DNA of 64,000 nucleotides. It comes from Streptomyces massasporeus. GTDB taxonomy: Bacteria > Actinomycetota > Actinomycetes > Streptomycetales > Streptomycetaceae. The position numbers and the translations under genes were made by a program. The DNA lies in the NCBI RefSeq assembly GCF_014648995.1, contig NZ_BMSE01000004.1, forward strand, positions 372,001-436,000. The letters are read 5' to 3'. The stretch's first letter is position 1; each line of letters starts with the position of its first letter. Below, piece by piece: positions 25,101-33,727 of the stretch. Below the pieces are notes generated by a model. That model had not been told where the DNA came from, searched no databases, and saw only the letters and a list, made by a program, of their open reading frames with translations.

Positions 25101-26098
25101 GCCGCCCGCCGCGCGGTCCCGGCCGAGCGCTCGGCGACGTGGTAGACGCCGATGGCGGCGACGAGGAGGCCGACGAGCATCTGGCCAGCGTAGGCGAGGT
25201 TCATCAGCGGCGTGGCGCGGTCGGCGAGGTCCGCCGGGCCGCCGAGGGAGGCCAGCGACAGCCACCCGCCCCAGCAGGCCACGGCCCCCGAGCCGACCCA
25301 GACGAGCGAGAGCGGCACCGACACGGGCAGGGCCCGGCCGCGCCGGAAGGCCAGCAGCACCGCCCCGGTGACCGCCGCGAGCAGGAACACGACGTACAGG
25401 GCCTCCAGGACGTAGAACTCACCGCCCCGGTCCGCGGCCCGGCCCTCGCCTAGCCCGGCGGAGACACCGCAGGCCCACAGGGCGTGCAGGGTGAGCGGCA
25501 GCAGGGCGAGCACGGCGGCGGCCACGGCGAGGGCCCGGTGGGCCGGTCCGACGGCGCCGACGGGCAGGTCCCACACCCGCCCGTGCCACAGGTGCCCCCA
25601 GCGGTCCCGCGCGTACAGCACGAAGAGGCCGCCGAGGGCGAGCCCCTGGGCGATGAACCCCGTGTACACGACGCCGAACACCCACTCGTCCAGGAAGGCC
25701 TCCCGGCCCGCCGACGAGGCACCGCCTCCGCCGAACGCCCTCACCACCAGCTGCGCCGGGAACCCGGCCATGACGGGCGCGAGCAGCCCGGTCGCGACCC
25801 ACACGGGGAACGCGAGCAGCCACGCGGGCACCCGCAGCCCCCACGGCCGGGTGAGCACCAGCGCCAGCACGATCACCGCGCTGTCCAGCAGGATCGACAG
25901 GCCGTTGATCACGGCCATGGTGAGGCGGTCGTCGAGCAGCGAGCTGCCCTCGGGTATCCCGACGTGACTCCCGGCGACCCAGGCGGCCTTGAGGGCGAGG
26001 TACGGGACACAGGAGACGACGGCGACGGCACGGAGGATCCGCCGGGCGCGGCCGGGACCTGTGGTGGGGCGGGCGGCGGGAGCGAGCGACTGCGTCAT
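25097..26098 (-). CDS. Multipass membrane protein of unknown function, in operon with a two-component system
   Basis: A 333-residue protein with about seven or eight hydrophobic segments and a basic N-terminal tail; no family was recognised. Its TGA overlaps the GTG of the histidine kinase, and kinase and regulator are also coupled, so the three form one operon with this gene first. It may be an accessory sensor or a transport-like partner of the kinase, which is an inference from order and overlap. A Gly-Gly-rich loop (AFGGGGASSAGREA) lies between two helices near the middle. The C-terminus ends in a short basic tail. Confidence 0.75.
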   Translation of the reverse strand: MTQSLAPAARPTTGPGRARRILRAVAVVSCVPYLALKAAWVAGSHVGIPEGSSLLDDRLTMAVINGLSILLDSAVIVLALVLTRPWGLRVPAWLLAFPVWVATGLLAPVMAGFPAQLVVRAFGGGGASSAGREAFLDEWVFGVVYTGFIAQGLALGGLFVLYARDRWGHLWHGRVWDLPVGAVGPAHRALAVAAAVLALLPLTLHALWACGVSAGLGEGRAADRGGEFYVLEALYVVFLLAAVTGAVLLAFRRGRALPVSVPLSLVWVGSGAVACWGGWLSLASLGGPADLADRATPLMNLAYAGQMLVGLLVAAIGVYHVAERSAGTARRAA

Positions 26099-26186
26099 GC
26101 GATCAGGCTCCCGCGCGCCGGGCCGCCGGCACCTCCTGCCCGGCGACGATCCGCCTCCGCCGGACGGGGGAGAGGTTCTCGGCGCC

Positions 26187-26660
26187 TCAGCCCTCCAGGA
26201 TGAGCACCGCTTCGTCGATCTCGGCGCCCCGGGCCGGGGCGTACCCGCGGGCCGCCGCCGTCACCCGGAACCCGCACTTCTCCAGCACGCGCAGCGACCC
26301 CGCGTTGTCCGACGCCGCCCGCGCGTACAGCGGGCGTTCGGGCACCTCGGCGAGCAGCGCCCGCAGCGCCTGTGTGGCGATGCCCTTGCCCCAGTACGCG
26401 CGGTCGACCCAGTACGTCACCTCGCGCTCGCCCGGCACCCCGTACACCCCCGCGCTGCCGACCACGTCCCCGTCGGCCAGGACCGTACGGACGACGACGT
26501 CGGGCGAGGAGCGCATCCGGGACCAGCGGGTGTCGAAGGCGGCCCGGTCGGCCGGATCCTCCGGGGTGAAGGCCGCCATGCTCAGGGACTCGGGGTCGTT
26601 CATCTGCCGGAAGAAGACCGGCAGATCGCTGTCGTGGACCTGGCGCAGCTCGACGTTCAT
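26187..26660 (-). CDS. GNAT-family N-acetyltransferase
   Basis: A 157-residue single-domain acetyltransferase of the RimJ-like type. The acetyl-CoA loop is seen in VDRAYWGKGIATQALRALLAEV, followed by RPLYARAASDNAGSLRVLEKCGFRV, the usual motif B. ELRQVHDSDLPVFFRQMNDPES near the start is typical of this group. The substrate is unknown. It lies 3 bases after the stop of the IclR regulator gene on the same strand, so the two probably share a transcript. Confidence 0.9.
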   Translation of the reverse strand: MNVELRQVHDSDLPVFFRQMNDPESLSMAAFTPEDPADRAAFDTRWSRMRSSPDVVVRTVLADGDVVGSAGVYGVPGEREVTYWVDRAYWGKGIATQALRALLAEVPERPLYARAASDNAGSLRVLEKCGFRVTAAARGYAPARGAEIDEAVLILEG

Positions 26661-26663
26661 GCC

Positions 26664-27437
26664 TCAGAGCCTACGGGTGGCCAGTGTCAGCCGGTCCCGT
26701 GCGTCGAAGAGCGCGTCCTTGACCAGCTGTTCGTGCGCCGGCGTCAGCCGCGCCACCGGCACCGAGCAGCTGATCGCGTCCCGCGCCGGGGTGCGGTACG
26801 GGATCGCCACGCCGAAGCAGCGCAGCCCCAGCGTGTTCTCCTCGCGGTCCACCGCGAAGCCCTGGTCCCGCACCTGGCGCAGCTCCTCGATGAGCTTCTC
26901 CCGGTCGGTGATCGTGTGCTCGGTCAGCGCGGGCAGCGTCTCCGGGAGCATCTTGCGCACCTGCTCGTCCGAGTACGTGCTCAGCAGCGCCTTGCCGAGG
27001 GACGTGGAATGCGCGGGTAGCCGGCGGCCGACCCGGGTGAAGGGACGCAGGTAGTGCTGGGACTGGCGAGTGGCCAGATAGACGACGTTCGTGCCGTCGA
27101 GGCGGGCGAGGTGGATCGTCTCGGTCGTGTCGTCCGAGAGCCGGTCCAGCGTCGGGCGGGCCGCCGCGACGACCTCGTCACCGTCGATGTACGACGTGCC
27201 GACCAGCAGGGCCCGCACGCCGATGCCGTATCGCGTGCCCGTCGCGTCCGTCTCCACCCAGCCCAGTTCGACCAGGGTGCGCAGCAGCATGTAGAGGCTG
27301 GACTTGGGATACCCGACGGCCTCCTGGACCGCCGCGAGGGAGTGCATGCCGGGGCGTCCGGCGAAGTATTCGAGCAGTTCAACCGTTCGTACCGCGGACT
27401 TGACCTGCGCCCCGCCGCCCGTCTCGCCAGCCGACAT
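26664..27437 (-). CDS. IclR-family transcriptional regulator
   Basis: A 257-residue regulator. The N-terminal winged helix is VKSAVRTVELLEYFAGRPGMHSLAAVQEAVGYPKSSLYMLLRTLVELGWVE; the C-terminal effector domain includes TIHLARLDGTNVVYLATRQS, RLPAHSTSLGKALLST and FAVDREENTLGLRCFGVAIPYR. IclR proteins usually bind small carboxylic acids or sugar-acid intermediates. It is divergent from the aldehyde dehydrogenase at 27570 and probably controls it and itself through an inverted repeat between them. The start at 27437 follows AAGGG. Confidence 0.93.
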   Translation of the reverse strand: MSAGETGGGAQVKSAVRTVELLEYFAGRPGMHSLAAVQEAVGYPKSSLYMLLRTLVELGWVETDATGTRYGIGVRALLVGTSYIDGDEVVAAARPTLDRLSDDTTETIHLARLDGTNVVYLATRQSQHYLRPFTRVGRRLPAHSTSLGKALLSTYSDEQVRKMLPETLPALTEHTITDREKLIEELRQVRDQGFAVDREENTLGLRCFGVAIPYRTPARDAISCSVPVARLTPAHEQLVKDALFDARDRLTLATRRL

Positions 27438-27499
27438 CGCCCTTGACCCCTTCGTTGGACGGGAAATAGTCTCCACAGCATATTCATCATCAGAGACAG

Positions 27500-27517
27500 C
27501 GTTCAGTATATCGAACG
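27500..27517. promoter_or_regulatory. Putative IclR operator, CGTTC-N8-GAACG
   Basis: A 5+5 perfect inverted repeat around an AT-rich 8-base centre (AGTATATC) lies midway between the divergent IclR and aldehyde dehydrogenase genes. The position and layout fit IclR-type operators, but binding is not shown. Confidence 0.55.
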
Positions 27518-27569
27518 TCCCTGGTGGGTGACCCAGTACTGCGGCAATACATGTGTGGAGGGACCCGCG

Positions 27570-29099
27570 GTGGCAGCAGCACCAGTCTGGAGTGTCGACC
27601 CCCGAACCGGGAAGCAGCGTGAACAGGTTGCGGTGGAGGCCACAGCCCAGGAGGTGGACGCCGCCGTCCGCGCCGCGCACGAGGCACGCGGCGCCCTCGC
27701 CGACCGCACGGTCCGCGCGGCCTTCCTGCGCACCGCCGCCGACGAGCTTCAGGCGGCCAAGGACGGTCTCGTCGAGACCGCCGACGCCGAGACCGCGCTC
27801 GGCCCGGTCCGGCTGACCGGCGAGCTCGCCCGTACCTGCTACCAGTTGCGCGCCTTCGCGGACATCGTCGACGAGGGCGCCTTCCTCGACGTCGTCATCA
27901 ACCACCCCGACGACACCGCGACCCCGCCCATCCCCGACCTGCGCCGCTACAAGGTGGCGCTGGGCGTCGTCGCCGTCTACTCGGCGTCGAACTTCCCCTT
28001 CGCCTTCTCGGTCGCGGGCGGCGACACCGCGAGCGCCCTCGCGGCCGGCTGCCCGGTCGTCGTCAAGTCCCACCCGGACCACCCGGCCCTGTCCGAGTAC
28101 GTCGCCAAGGTGCTGCGCCGCGCCGCCGCCCGGCACGACATTCCCGAGGGCGTCGTGGGCCTGGTCCACGGCTTCGAGGCGGGCGTCGAGCTGATCAAGC
28201 ACCCGCTGGTCGCGGCGGCCGGCTTCACCGGCTCCGTGCGCGGTGGCCGCGCCCTCTTCGACGCGGCGGCGGCCCGCCCGGTCCCGATCCCCTTCCACGG
28301 TGAGCTGGGCTCCCTGAACCCGGTCGTCGTCACCGAGGCCGCGGCGGCCGAGCGGGCCGAGGCGATCGGCGCCGGGCTCGCCGGTTCGATGACGCTGGGC
28401 GTCGGCCAGTTCTGCGTGAAGCCGGGCCTCGTCCTCGCGCCCGCCGGTGCCGCGGGCGACGCCCTGCTGAAGTCCCTGACGGACGCCGTCAGCGACACCG
28501 ACGCCGGGGTCCTGCTCGACCACCGCATGCGCGACAACTTCGTGGCCGGCGTCGCCGAGCGGGCCGGGCTGCCCGACGTCGACTCCCCGGTCACCCCCGG
28601 CGCGGGCGGCGAGCACACCGTCAGCGCGGGCTTCCTCACGGTGCCGGCGAGCAGGCTGGCGGCGGAGGGCGAGCACGACCTGCTGCTGGAGGAGTGCTTC
28701 GGGCCGGTCACCGTCGTCGCCCGCTACGAGGACGAGACCGAGGTGAAGGCGGTGCTGTCGCGGCTGCCGGGCAACCTCACGGCGACGGTGCAGCTGTCCG
28801 AGGAGGAGGCGGCGGGTGAGGGCCGCGGCGCCGAGATCCTCGCGGAGCTGACGCCGCTGGCGGGGCGCGTGCTGGTGAACGGCTGGCCGACGGGGGTCGC
28901 CGTCGCGGCGGCCCAGCACCACGGCGGGCCGTACCCGGCGACGACGTCGACGTCCACGTCGGTGGGTGGGACGGCGATCGAGCGGTGGATGCGGCCGGTT
29001 GCGTATCAGAACGCCCCGGAGGCGTTGCTGCCGCAGGAGCTGCGGGACGAGAACCCCTTGGGGCTGCCTCGTAGGTTCAACGGGCGTCTTGAGCGTTAG
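27570..29099 (+). CDS. NADP-dependent aldehyde dehydrogenase, probable alpha-ketoglutaric semialdehyde dehydrogenase
   Basis: About 509 residues from the GTG at 27570, which has GGAGGGAC at the right distance; the frame is open further upstream. The active-site Cys is in LGVGQFCVKPGL and the general-base Glu in FHGELGSLNPV. YSASNFPFAFSVAGGDTASALAAGCPVVVKSHP is typical of the KGSADH-like subgroup, which oxidises 2,5-dioxopentanoate to 2-oxoglutarate at the end of the oxidative routes for galacturonate/glucarate, arabinose or hydroxyproline. Control by an IclR regulator and the pectinase locus in the same region support a uronate role, but the dehydratase partner is not in the window. Confidence 0.87.
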   Translation: MAAAPVWSVDPRTGKQREQVAVEATAQEVDAAVRAAHEARGALADRTVRAAFLRTAADELQAAKDGLVETADAETALGPVRLTGELARTCYQLRAFADIVDEGAFLDVVINHPDDTATPPIPDLRRYKVALGVVAVYSASNFPFAFSVAGGDTASALAAGCPVVVKSHPDHPALSEYVAKVLRRAAARHDIPEGVVGLVHGFEAGVELIKHPLVAAAGFTGSVRGGRALFDAAAARPVPIPFHGELGSLNPVVVTEAAAAERAEAIGAGLAGSMTLGVGQFCVKPGLVLAPAGAAGDALLKSLTDAVSDTDAGVLLDHRMRDNFVAGVAERAGLPDVDSPVTPGAGGEHTVSAGFLTVPASRLAAEGEHDLLLEECFGPVTVVARYEDETEVKAVLSRLPGNLTATVQLSEEEAAGEGRGAEILAELTPLAGRVLVNGWPTGVAVAAAQHHGGPYPATTSTSTSVGGTAIERWMRPVAYQNAPEALLPQELRDENPLGLPRRFNGRLER

Positions 29100-29125
29100 C
29101 GCCGTGGGAGTGCGGGTGAACTGCG

Positions 29126-29176
29126 GGCTGCGGGCCCGTTGGGGCTGATCGCGCAGTTCCCCGCGCCCCTTGAGGT
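29126..29176 (+). repeat. Dispersed repeat R1, copy 2
   Basis: Matches 4570-4620 over about 51 bases with a few differences and shares the uninterrupted block GCGCAGTTCCCCGCGCCCCT followed by TGAGGT. It lies 22 bases ahead of the next start codon, in the same orientation as copy 1. Confidence 0.8.
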
Positions 29177-29198
29177 CGGACCTGGGAGACTCGGTCGA

Positions 29199-29807
29199 AT
29201 GGATCTCGAGATTTCCGAACTCCCGTTCCCCCTGCGCACCTACGGGCCCGAAGCCCACTGGTCCTACGAGGACGGCGTGCTCACCGGGTGGGCCGGGGCG
29301 CGGCAGGACCGGTTCGTGCCGCCCACGGGGGAAGGGCTGGACCCCGCTTCCGACGCGCCCCGGCTGCTCGGGGCGCCGGAAGGCGAATTCCAGCTGATCG
29401 CCAAGGTCACCGTCGGGTTCGGCGCGGCCTTCGACGCCGGGGTGCTCTACGTGCACGTGGGGGAGCGGGCCTGGGCCAAGCTCTGCCTGGAGTACTCCCC
29501 GGACGTCCCCACCGTCTGCACGGTGGTCACCCGGGGCCACTCCGACGACGCCAACTCCTTCACCGTGGACGGCAGTTCCGTCTGGCTCCGGATCAGCCGC
29601 ACCGGTCGCGCCTTCGCGTTCCACGCCTCCCGTGACGGCGAACGCTGGACCTTCGTCCGCCTCTTCACCCTCGGCGACGAGAAGGAGACCGGCGCGGCCC
29701 TGGTCGGCTTCATGGCCCAGTCCCCGATGGGGGAGGGCTGCGTGGTGACGTACGACCACATCGAGTTCAGGCCGAGCTGGCCGGACGACCTGCGCGACGG
29801 CAGCTGA
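29199..29807 (+). CDS. DUF1349 domain protein
   Basis: A 202-residue protein of the DUF1349/concanavalin-like fold, related to the C-terminal domain of some GH43 enzymes and to yeast YPL222W-like regulators. Segments AHWSYEDGVLTGWAGARQDRFVPP, FQLIAKVTVGFGAAFDAGVLYVHVGERAWAKLCLEYSPD and SVWLRISRTGRAFAFHASRDGERWTFVRLF are typical. There is no signal peptide, so it acts in the cytoplasm; the function is not known. The ATG at 29199 follows GGGAGA, just after repeat R1. It may be cotranscribed with the GNAT gene 16 bases downstream. Confidence 0.85.
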   Translation: MDLEISELPFPLRTYGPEAHWSYEDGVLTGWAGARQDRFVPPTGEGLDPASDAPRLLGAPEGEFQLIAKVTVGFGAAFDAGVLYVHVGERAWAKLCLEYSPDVPTVCTVVTRGHSDDANSFTVDGSSVWLRISRTGRAFAFHASRDGERWTFVRLFTLGDEKETGAALVGFMAQSPMGEGCVVTYDHIEFRPSWPDDLRDGS

Positions 29808-29823
29808 GGGGCGGCCGGGAACC

Positions 29824-30348
29824 GTGTCCCGGCCCGGCCTCGTCCTCCGTTCCATGATCAGCAACCGAGTGGTTCCGGGCCGTGTGATCCGTACCGTCCT
29901 GCCCGCCGAGGTGGCGGACGTCGTCGCGCTGCACGCGCGGGCCCGGGCGACGTACTACCCCGGCGGGGTGCCGCAGGACGGCACCGACTGGACCGAGGCC
30001 TGGCGCAGTGCCCTCACGCGGCCGGACGGGCGGGTGCTGTGCCTCGTCGAGGCGGGGTGCATCGTGGGACTGGCCTCCTTCCGCACCCCGCAGGACGCGC
30101 CGGTGGACACGGTGAAGCTGTTCCAGTTCCACGTCGACCCCGACCACTGGCGCGCAGGCGTCGGCACCGCCCTGCACGCGGCCTGTGTGGAGGAGTGGCG
30201 GGCCGACGGCAGGGGGACGGCCCTCCTGGAGGTGCACGTCGGCAACCGGCGGGCGCAGGAGTTTTACCGGCGCCAGGGGTGGGTCCCCGAACCGGCCGGG
30301 CCGGGAGACCACCACATGCGGATGCGGTTCGCCCTGCCCGGGGAATGA
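29824..30348 (+). CDS. GNAT-family N-acetyltransferase
   Basis: A 174-residue acetyltransferase. VKLFQFHVDPDHWRAGVGTALHAACVEEW is the acetyl-CoA binding strand-helix and ALLEVHVGNRRAQEFYRRQGWVPEP the closing motif. The GTG at 29824 is used here; an ATG at 29854 is equally possible since neither has a clear ribosome site. The substrate is unknown. Short spacing to the DUF1349 gene suggests a shared transcript. Confidence 0.87.
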   Translation: MSRPGLVLRSMISNRVVPGRVIRTVLPAEVADVVALHARARATYYPGGVPQDGTDWTEAWRSALTRPDGRVLCLVEAGCIVGLASFRTPQDAPVDTVKLFQFHVDPDHWRAGVGTALHAACVEEWRADGRGTALLEVHVGNRRAQEFYRRQGWVPEPAGPGDHHMRMRFALPGE

Positions 30349-30422
30349 AGCCCGCTGCTTGAACGTTCATCCACTCGGCGGAGGGAGTCTCCGTACCCGT
30401 ACGACCTGGAGAGAGCCGAGAC

Positions 30423-31139
30423 ATGCGCGTCGAGATCTGGAGCGACATCGCCTGCCCCTGGTGCTACGTGGGCAAGGCCCGCTTCGACAAGGCGCTGCGG
30501 GACTTCCCGTACCGCGACGAGGTCGAGGTCGTGCACCGCTCCTTCGAGCTGGACCCCGGCCGCGCCAAGGACGACATCCAGCCCGTGATCACGATGCTCA
30601 CCAAGAAGTACGGGATGAGCGCCGCGCAGGCCGAGGCCGGAGAGGACAACCTCGGCGCCCAGGCCTCGGCGGAGGGCCTCGACTACCGCACCCGGGGCCG
30701 CGACCACGGCAGCACCTTCGACATGCACCGCCTGCTGCACTTCGCCAAGGAGCAGGGCCGCCAGGAGCAGCTGCTCGACCTGCTCTACCGGGCGAATTTC
30801 GCCGAGGAGCGGTCCGTCTTCAACGACGACGAGCGGCTGGTGGAACTCGCCTCGGCCGCCGGTCTCGACACGGAGGCCGTGCGCGAGGTGCTCGCCGACC
30901 CGGGTGCGTACGCCGACGAGGTCCGCGCCGACGAGCGCGAGGCCGCGCAGCTCGGGGCGAACGGCGTGCCCTTCTTCGTCCTCGACCGGAAGTACGGCGT
31001 CTCCGGCGCCCAGCCCGCCGAGGTCTTCGCCCGAGCACTCACCCAGGCGTACGGCGAGCCCTCGCCCCTGAAGATCGTCGACGGCGACGACGACGCGGAC
31101 GCCTGCGGCCCGGACGGCTGCGCCGTGCCCCAGCACTGA
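30423..31139 (+). CDS. DsbA-family (FrnE-like) thiol oxidoreductase
   Basis: A 238-residue cytoplasmic thioredoxin-fold protein of the FrnE/2-hydroxychromene-2-carboxylate isomerase-like group. The redox motif CPWC lies at about residues 12-15 in SDIACPWCYVGKARF, the cis-Pro loop is GVPFFVLDRKYGVSGAQP, and FDMHRLLHFAKEQG belongs to the helical insert. A Cys pair near the C-terminus (ACGPDGC) adds another possible redox or metal site. It likely handles thiol-disulfide exchange under oxidative stress. AGAGAGCC precedes the ATG. Confidence 0.9.
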   Translation: MRVEIWSDIACPWCYVGKARFDKALRDFPYRDEVEVVHRSFELDPGRAKDDIQPVITMLTKKYGMSAAQAEAGEDNLGAQASAEGLDYRTRGRDHGSTFDMHRLLHFAKEQGRQEQLLDLLYRANFAEERSVFNDDERLVELASAAGLDTEAVREVLADPGAYADEVRADEREAAQLGANGVPFFVLDRKYGVSGAQPAEVFARALTQAYGEPSPLKIVDGDDDADACGPDGCAVPQH

Positions 31140-31235
31140 AACGCCCAGGTCGGAGCGCACCCATAAGCGCTCCTTGGCGGCATCGCGCAGAAATCGGCAA
31201 TGGACGGGGAGATCCCGGGGACGCAGAGTGGTCCC

Positions 31236-32288
31236 ATGGAGACCTTCGAGAACCTCGTCCGTGCCGAGTTCACCCCGAAGCACACCTACCTCAACACCGC
31301 GAGCAACGGGCTCCTGCCCGCCCGGACCGTCGGCGCCGTGCAGGCGGCGGTGCGGATGCGTGCCGAGGGCACGCCCCTGGGTCCCCTGTACGAGGACGTG
31401 GAGGCCGCCCGCGCGTCCTTCGCCCGGCTGGCCGGCGTTCCTGCCGAGCGCGTCGCGACCGGTGCCTCGGTCGCCGAGTACGGCGGGCTGATCGCCGCCT
31501 CGCTGCCCGCGGGGGCCGAAGTCCTCACGGCGGAGGGCGACTTCTCATCGCTGGTGAACCCGTTCCACGCGCGCGGCGACCTCAAGGTGCGCGCCGTGCC
31601 CCTGGAGCGGCTCGCCGAGTCCGTCCGCCCGGACACCGCGCTGGTCGCGGTCAGCGCCGCGCAGTCCGCCGACGGCCGCCTCGCCGACCTGCCGGCCGTG
31701 CGTGCGGCGGCCCGGGCCCACGGCGCCCGTACCTACGTCGACGCCTCGCAGTCGGCCGGCTGGCTGCCGATGGAGGCCGACGCGGACGACTTCCTCGCCG
31801 CCGTCGGATTCAAGTGGCTGCTGGGGCCGCACGGCGCCTCGTTCTTCGTCGCCCCGCGGGACTTCGGCGGGCTCACGCCGCTGCTCGCGGGCTGGGTCGC
31901 CGGGGAACGTCCCTGGGACAGCTGCTACGGCCCCGTCGAGGAACTCGCCCACTCCGCACGGCGGTTCGACGTCAGCCCGGCCCTCTTCACCTACGCCGGG
32001 CTGCGTGCCTCACTGGAGCTGCTGGAGGAGATCGGCGTCGACGTCGTGCACGCCCACGACGTCGGCCTCGCGGACCGGTTCCGTGCCGGGCTCGCCGGGC
32101 TGGGCCACGAGCCGGTGCCCGCGCCGGGCTCGGCGATCGTGTCGGTGCCGGGGCTCGGCCACCGGCAGGGCGAACTGAGCCGGGCGGGCATCGAGGTCTC
32201 CGACCGGTCCGGGAACCTGCGGGCGGCGTTCCACCTCTACAACACCGCGGCGGACGTCGACCGGCTCCTGGACGCCTTGACGGCATGA
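31236..32288 (+). CDS. Class V aminotransferase family protein
   Basis: About 350 residues from the ATG at 31236; an upstream in-frame ATG at 31200 is less likely. The fold is that of cysteine-desulfurase-like PLP enzymes: HTYLNTASNGLLPART at the start, YVDASQSAGWLPM (Asp that contacts PLP) and AVGFKWLLGPHGASFF (Schiff-base Lys). VSVPGLGHRQGELSRAGIEVSDRSGNLRAAFHLYNT forms the C-terminal domain. The exact substrate is not clear. It is convergent with ectD across a strong bidirectional terminator. Confidence 0.87.
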   Translation: METFENLVRAEFTPKHTYLNTASNGLLPARTVGAVQAAVRMRAEGTPLGPLYEDVEAARASFARLAGVPAERVATGASVAEYGGLIAASLPAGAEVLTAEGDFSSLVNPFHARGDLKVRAVPLERLAESVRPDTALVAVSAAQSADGRLADLPAVRAAARAHGARTYVDASQSAGWLPMEADADDFLAAVGFKWLLGPHGASFFVAPRDFGGLTPLLAGWVAGERPWDSCYGPVEELAHSARRFDVSPALFTYAGLRASLELLEEIGVDVVHAHDVGLADRFRAGLAGLGHEPVPAPGSAIVSVPGLGHRQGELSRAGIEVSDRSGNLRAAFHLYNTAADVDRLLDALTA

Positions 32289-32293
32289 AAAAA

Positions 32294-32335
32294 CCGGGTG
32301 GGGCCTCCCGTCCCACACGAGGAGGCCCCACCCGG
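32294..32335. terminator. Bidirectional terminator between the aminotransferase gene and ectD
   Basis: Fifteen bases at 32294-32308 pair perfectly with 32321-32335 around a 12-base loop. Six A residues at 32288-32293 become a T-run on the minus strand, giving the ectoine operon a classic terminator. Confidence 0.85.
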
Positions 32336-32373
32336 CAGCTCTGTCACACGGCCGACTCACCGCTGACCGGCGG

Positions 32374-33282
32374 TCACCGCACGGGCGTGAAGTCCCGCGC
32401 CCCGATGAACTCCGGCCGCCGCACCGGCGCCGCGAAGGGTTCCACCGCCGTGTTCTCCACACTGTTGAACACGATGAACACGTTGCTGCGCGGGAACGGC
32501 GTGATGTTGTCGCCGGAACCGTGCATGGCGTTGCAGTCGAACCAGGTCGCCGAACCGGCCTTGCCCGTGAACAACTTGATGCCGTGCTGCGTGGCCATCT
32601 GGGTCAGCGCCTCGTCCGACGGCGTGCCCGCGTCCTGCATCTGCAGCGACTTCTTGTAGTTGTCCTTCGGCGTCTCACCCGCACACCCGAGGAACGTCTT
32701 GTGCGACCCCGGCATGATCATGAGTCCGCCGTTGGTGTCGAAGTTCTCGGTCAGCGCGATCGAGACCGACACCGTACGCATCCGTGGCAGACCGTCCTCG
32801 GCGTGCCACGTCTCGAAGTCCGAGTGCCAGTAGAAGCCACTGGCGCCGAACCCCGGCTTGACGTTGATCCGCGACTGGTGGACGTACACGTCCGAGCCGA
32901 GGATCTGCCGCGCCCGTCCGACGACCCGCTCGTCGCGGACCAGCCGGGCGAAGACCTCGCTGATCTTGTGCACCTCGAAGACCGTGCGGATCTCCTTGGA
33001 CTTCGGCTCGACGATCGACCGCTCGTCGGCCCGCATGTCCGGGTCGTGCACCAGCCGGTTCAGCTCGTTGCGGTAGACCGCGACCTCGTCCTCGGTGATG
33101 AGCTCGTCGATGGCCAGGAAGCCGTCGCGCTCGAAGGACAGCAGGTCGGCCGGGGCGACCGGCCCCGGGGCGTCGGGTGCGCCCCAGACGACCGGGTCCT
33201 GGCGCGGGGTCTGCGCCTCGACGGCACCGCGACTGGGGTAGAGGTCGGGGATACCGGTGGTGGTGTCGGTGGTGGCGGTCAT
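32374..33282 (-). CDS. ectD: Ectoine 5-hydroxylase
   Basis: A 302-residue Fe(II)/2-oxoglutarate dioxygenase that converts ectoine to 5-hydroxyectoine. The family signature FYWHSDFETWHAEDGLPRMR contains the iron-binding His-x-Asp, and MPGSHKTFLG supplies the distal His. PVVWGAPDAPGPVAPADLLSFERDGFLAIDELI is typical of the N-terminus. The ATG is preceded by GGAGG at the end of ectC, 7 bases before it. It is last in ectABCD, so the cell can make both ectoine and hydroxyectoine for osmotic and heat protection. Confidence 0.96.
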   Translation of the reverse strand: MTATTDTTTGIPDLYPSRGAVEAQTPRQDPVVWGAPDAPGPVAPADLLSFERDGFLAIDELITEDEVAVYRNELNRLVHDPDMRADERSIVEPKSKEIRTVFEVHKISEVFARLVRDERVVGRARQILGSDVYVHQSRINVKPGFGASGFYWHSDFETWHAEDGLPRMRTVSVSIALTENFDTNGGLMIMPGSHKTFLGCAGETPKDNYKKSLQMQDAGTPSDEALTQMATQHGIKLFTGKAGSATWFDCNAMHGSGDNITPFPRSNVFIVFNSVENTAVEPFAAPVRRPEFIGARDFTPVR

Positions 33283-33289
33283 GGAAACG

Positions 33290-33688
33290 TCACACCTCCT
33301 CGGTGAGCAGCGGGTAGACGCCGTTCTCGTCGTGGTCCTCCCGTCCGGTCACGGGCGGGTTGAACACGCAGAGGCAGCGGAAGTCCTGCTTGACCCGCAG
33401 CGTGTGCCTCTCGTGCCCGTCCAGGAGGTACATGGTGCCGGGCGTGATGGTGTGCGTCAGCCCGGTCTCGTGGTCGGTCAGCTCGGCCTCGCCCTCCGTG
33501 CAGACGACGGCCTCGATGTGGTTCGCGTACCACATCGACGTCTCCGTACCCGCGTAGAGGACCGTCTCGTGCAGGGAGAAGCCGACCTTCTCCTTGGCGA
33601 GGACGATGCGCTTGCTCTCCCACGTACCGGACGCCGCCTTCACGTGCCGGTCGGTACCTTCGATCTCCTTGAACGAACGGACAATCAC
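33290..33688 (-). CDS. ectC: L-ectoine synthase
   Basis: A 132-residue cupin that cyclises N-gamma-acetyl-diaminobutyrate to ectoine. [18 protein letters not shown] opens the protein; metal and substrate residues lie in [35 protein letters not shown] and [22 protein letters not shown]. The start is GTG at 33688. It lies 39 bases after ectB and 7 bases before ectD, with the strand and order typical of actinobacterial ectABCD operons. Confidence 0.97.
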   Translation of the reverse strand: MIVRSFKEIEGTDRHVKAASGTWESKRIVLAKEKVGFSLHETVLYAGTETSMWYANHIEAVVCTEGEAELTDHETGLTHTITPGTMYLLDGHERHTLRVKQDFRCLCVFNPPVTGREDHDENGVYPLLTEEV

Positions 33689-33727
33689 GGTGCTGCGATG
33701 CCTCCTAGATGAGTGGTGCTCGGTTGG

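Noticed and set aside
27438..29864. Minus-strand frame extending the IclR gene upstream
   Set aside because: Only the part below 27437 resembles a protein family; the rest lies opposite the aldehyde dehydrogenase and DUF1349 genes.
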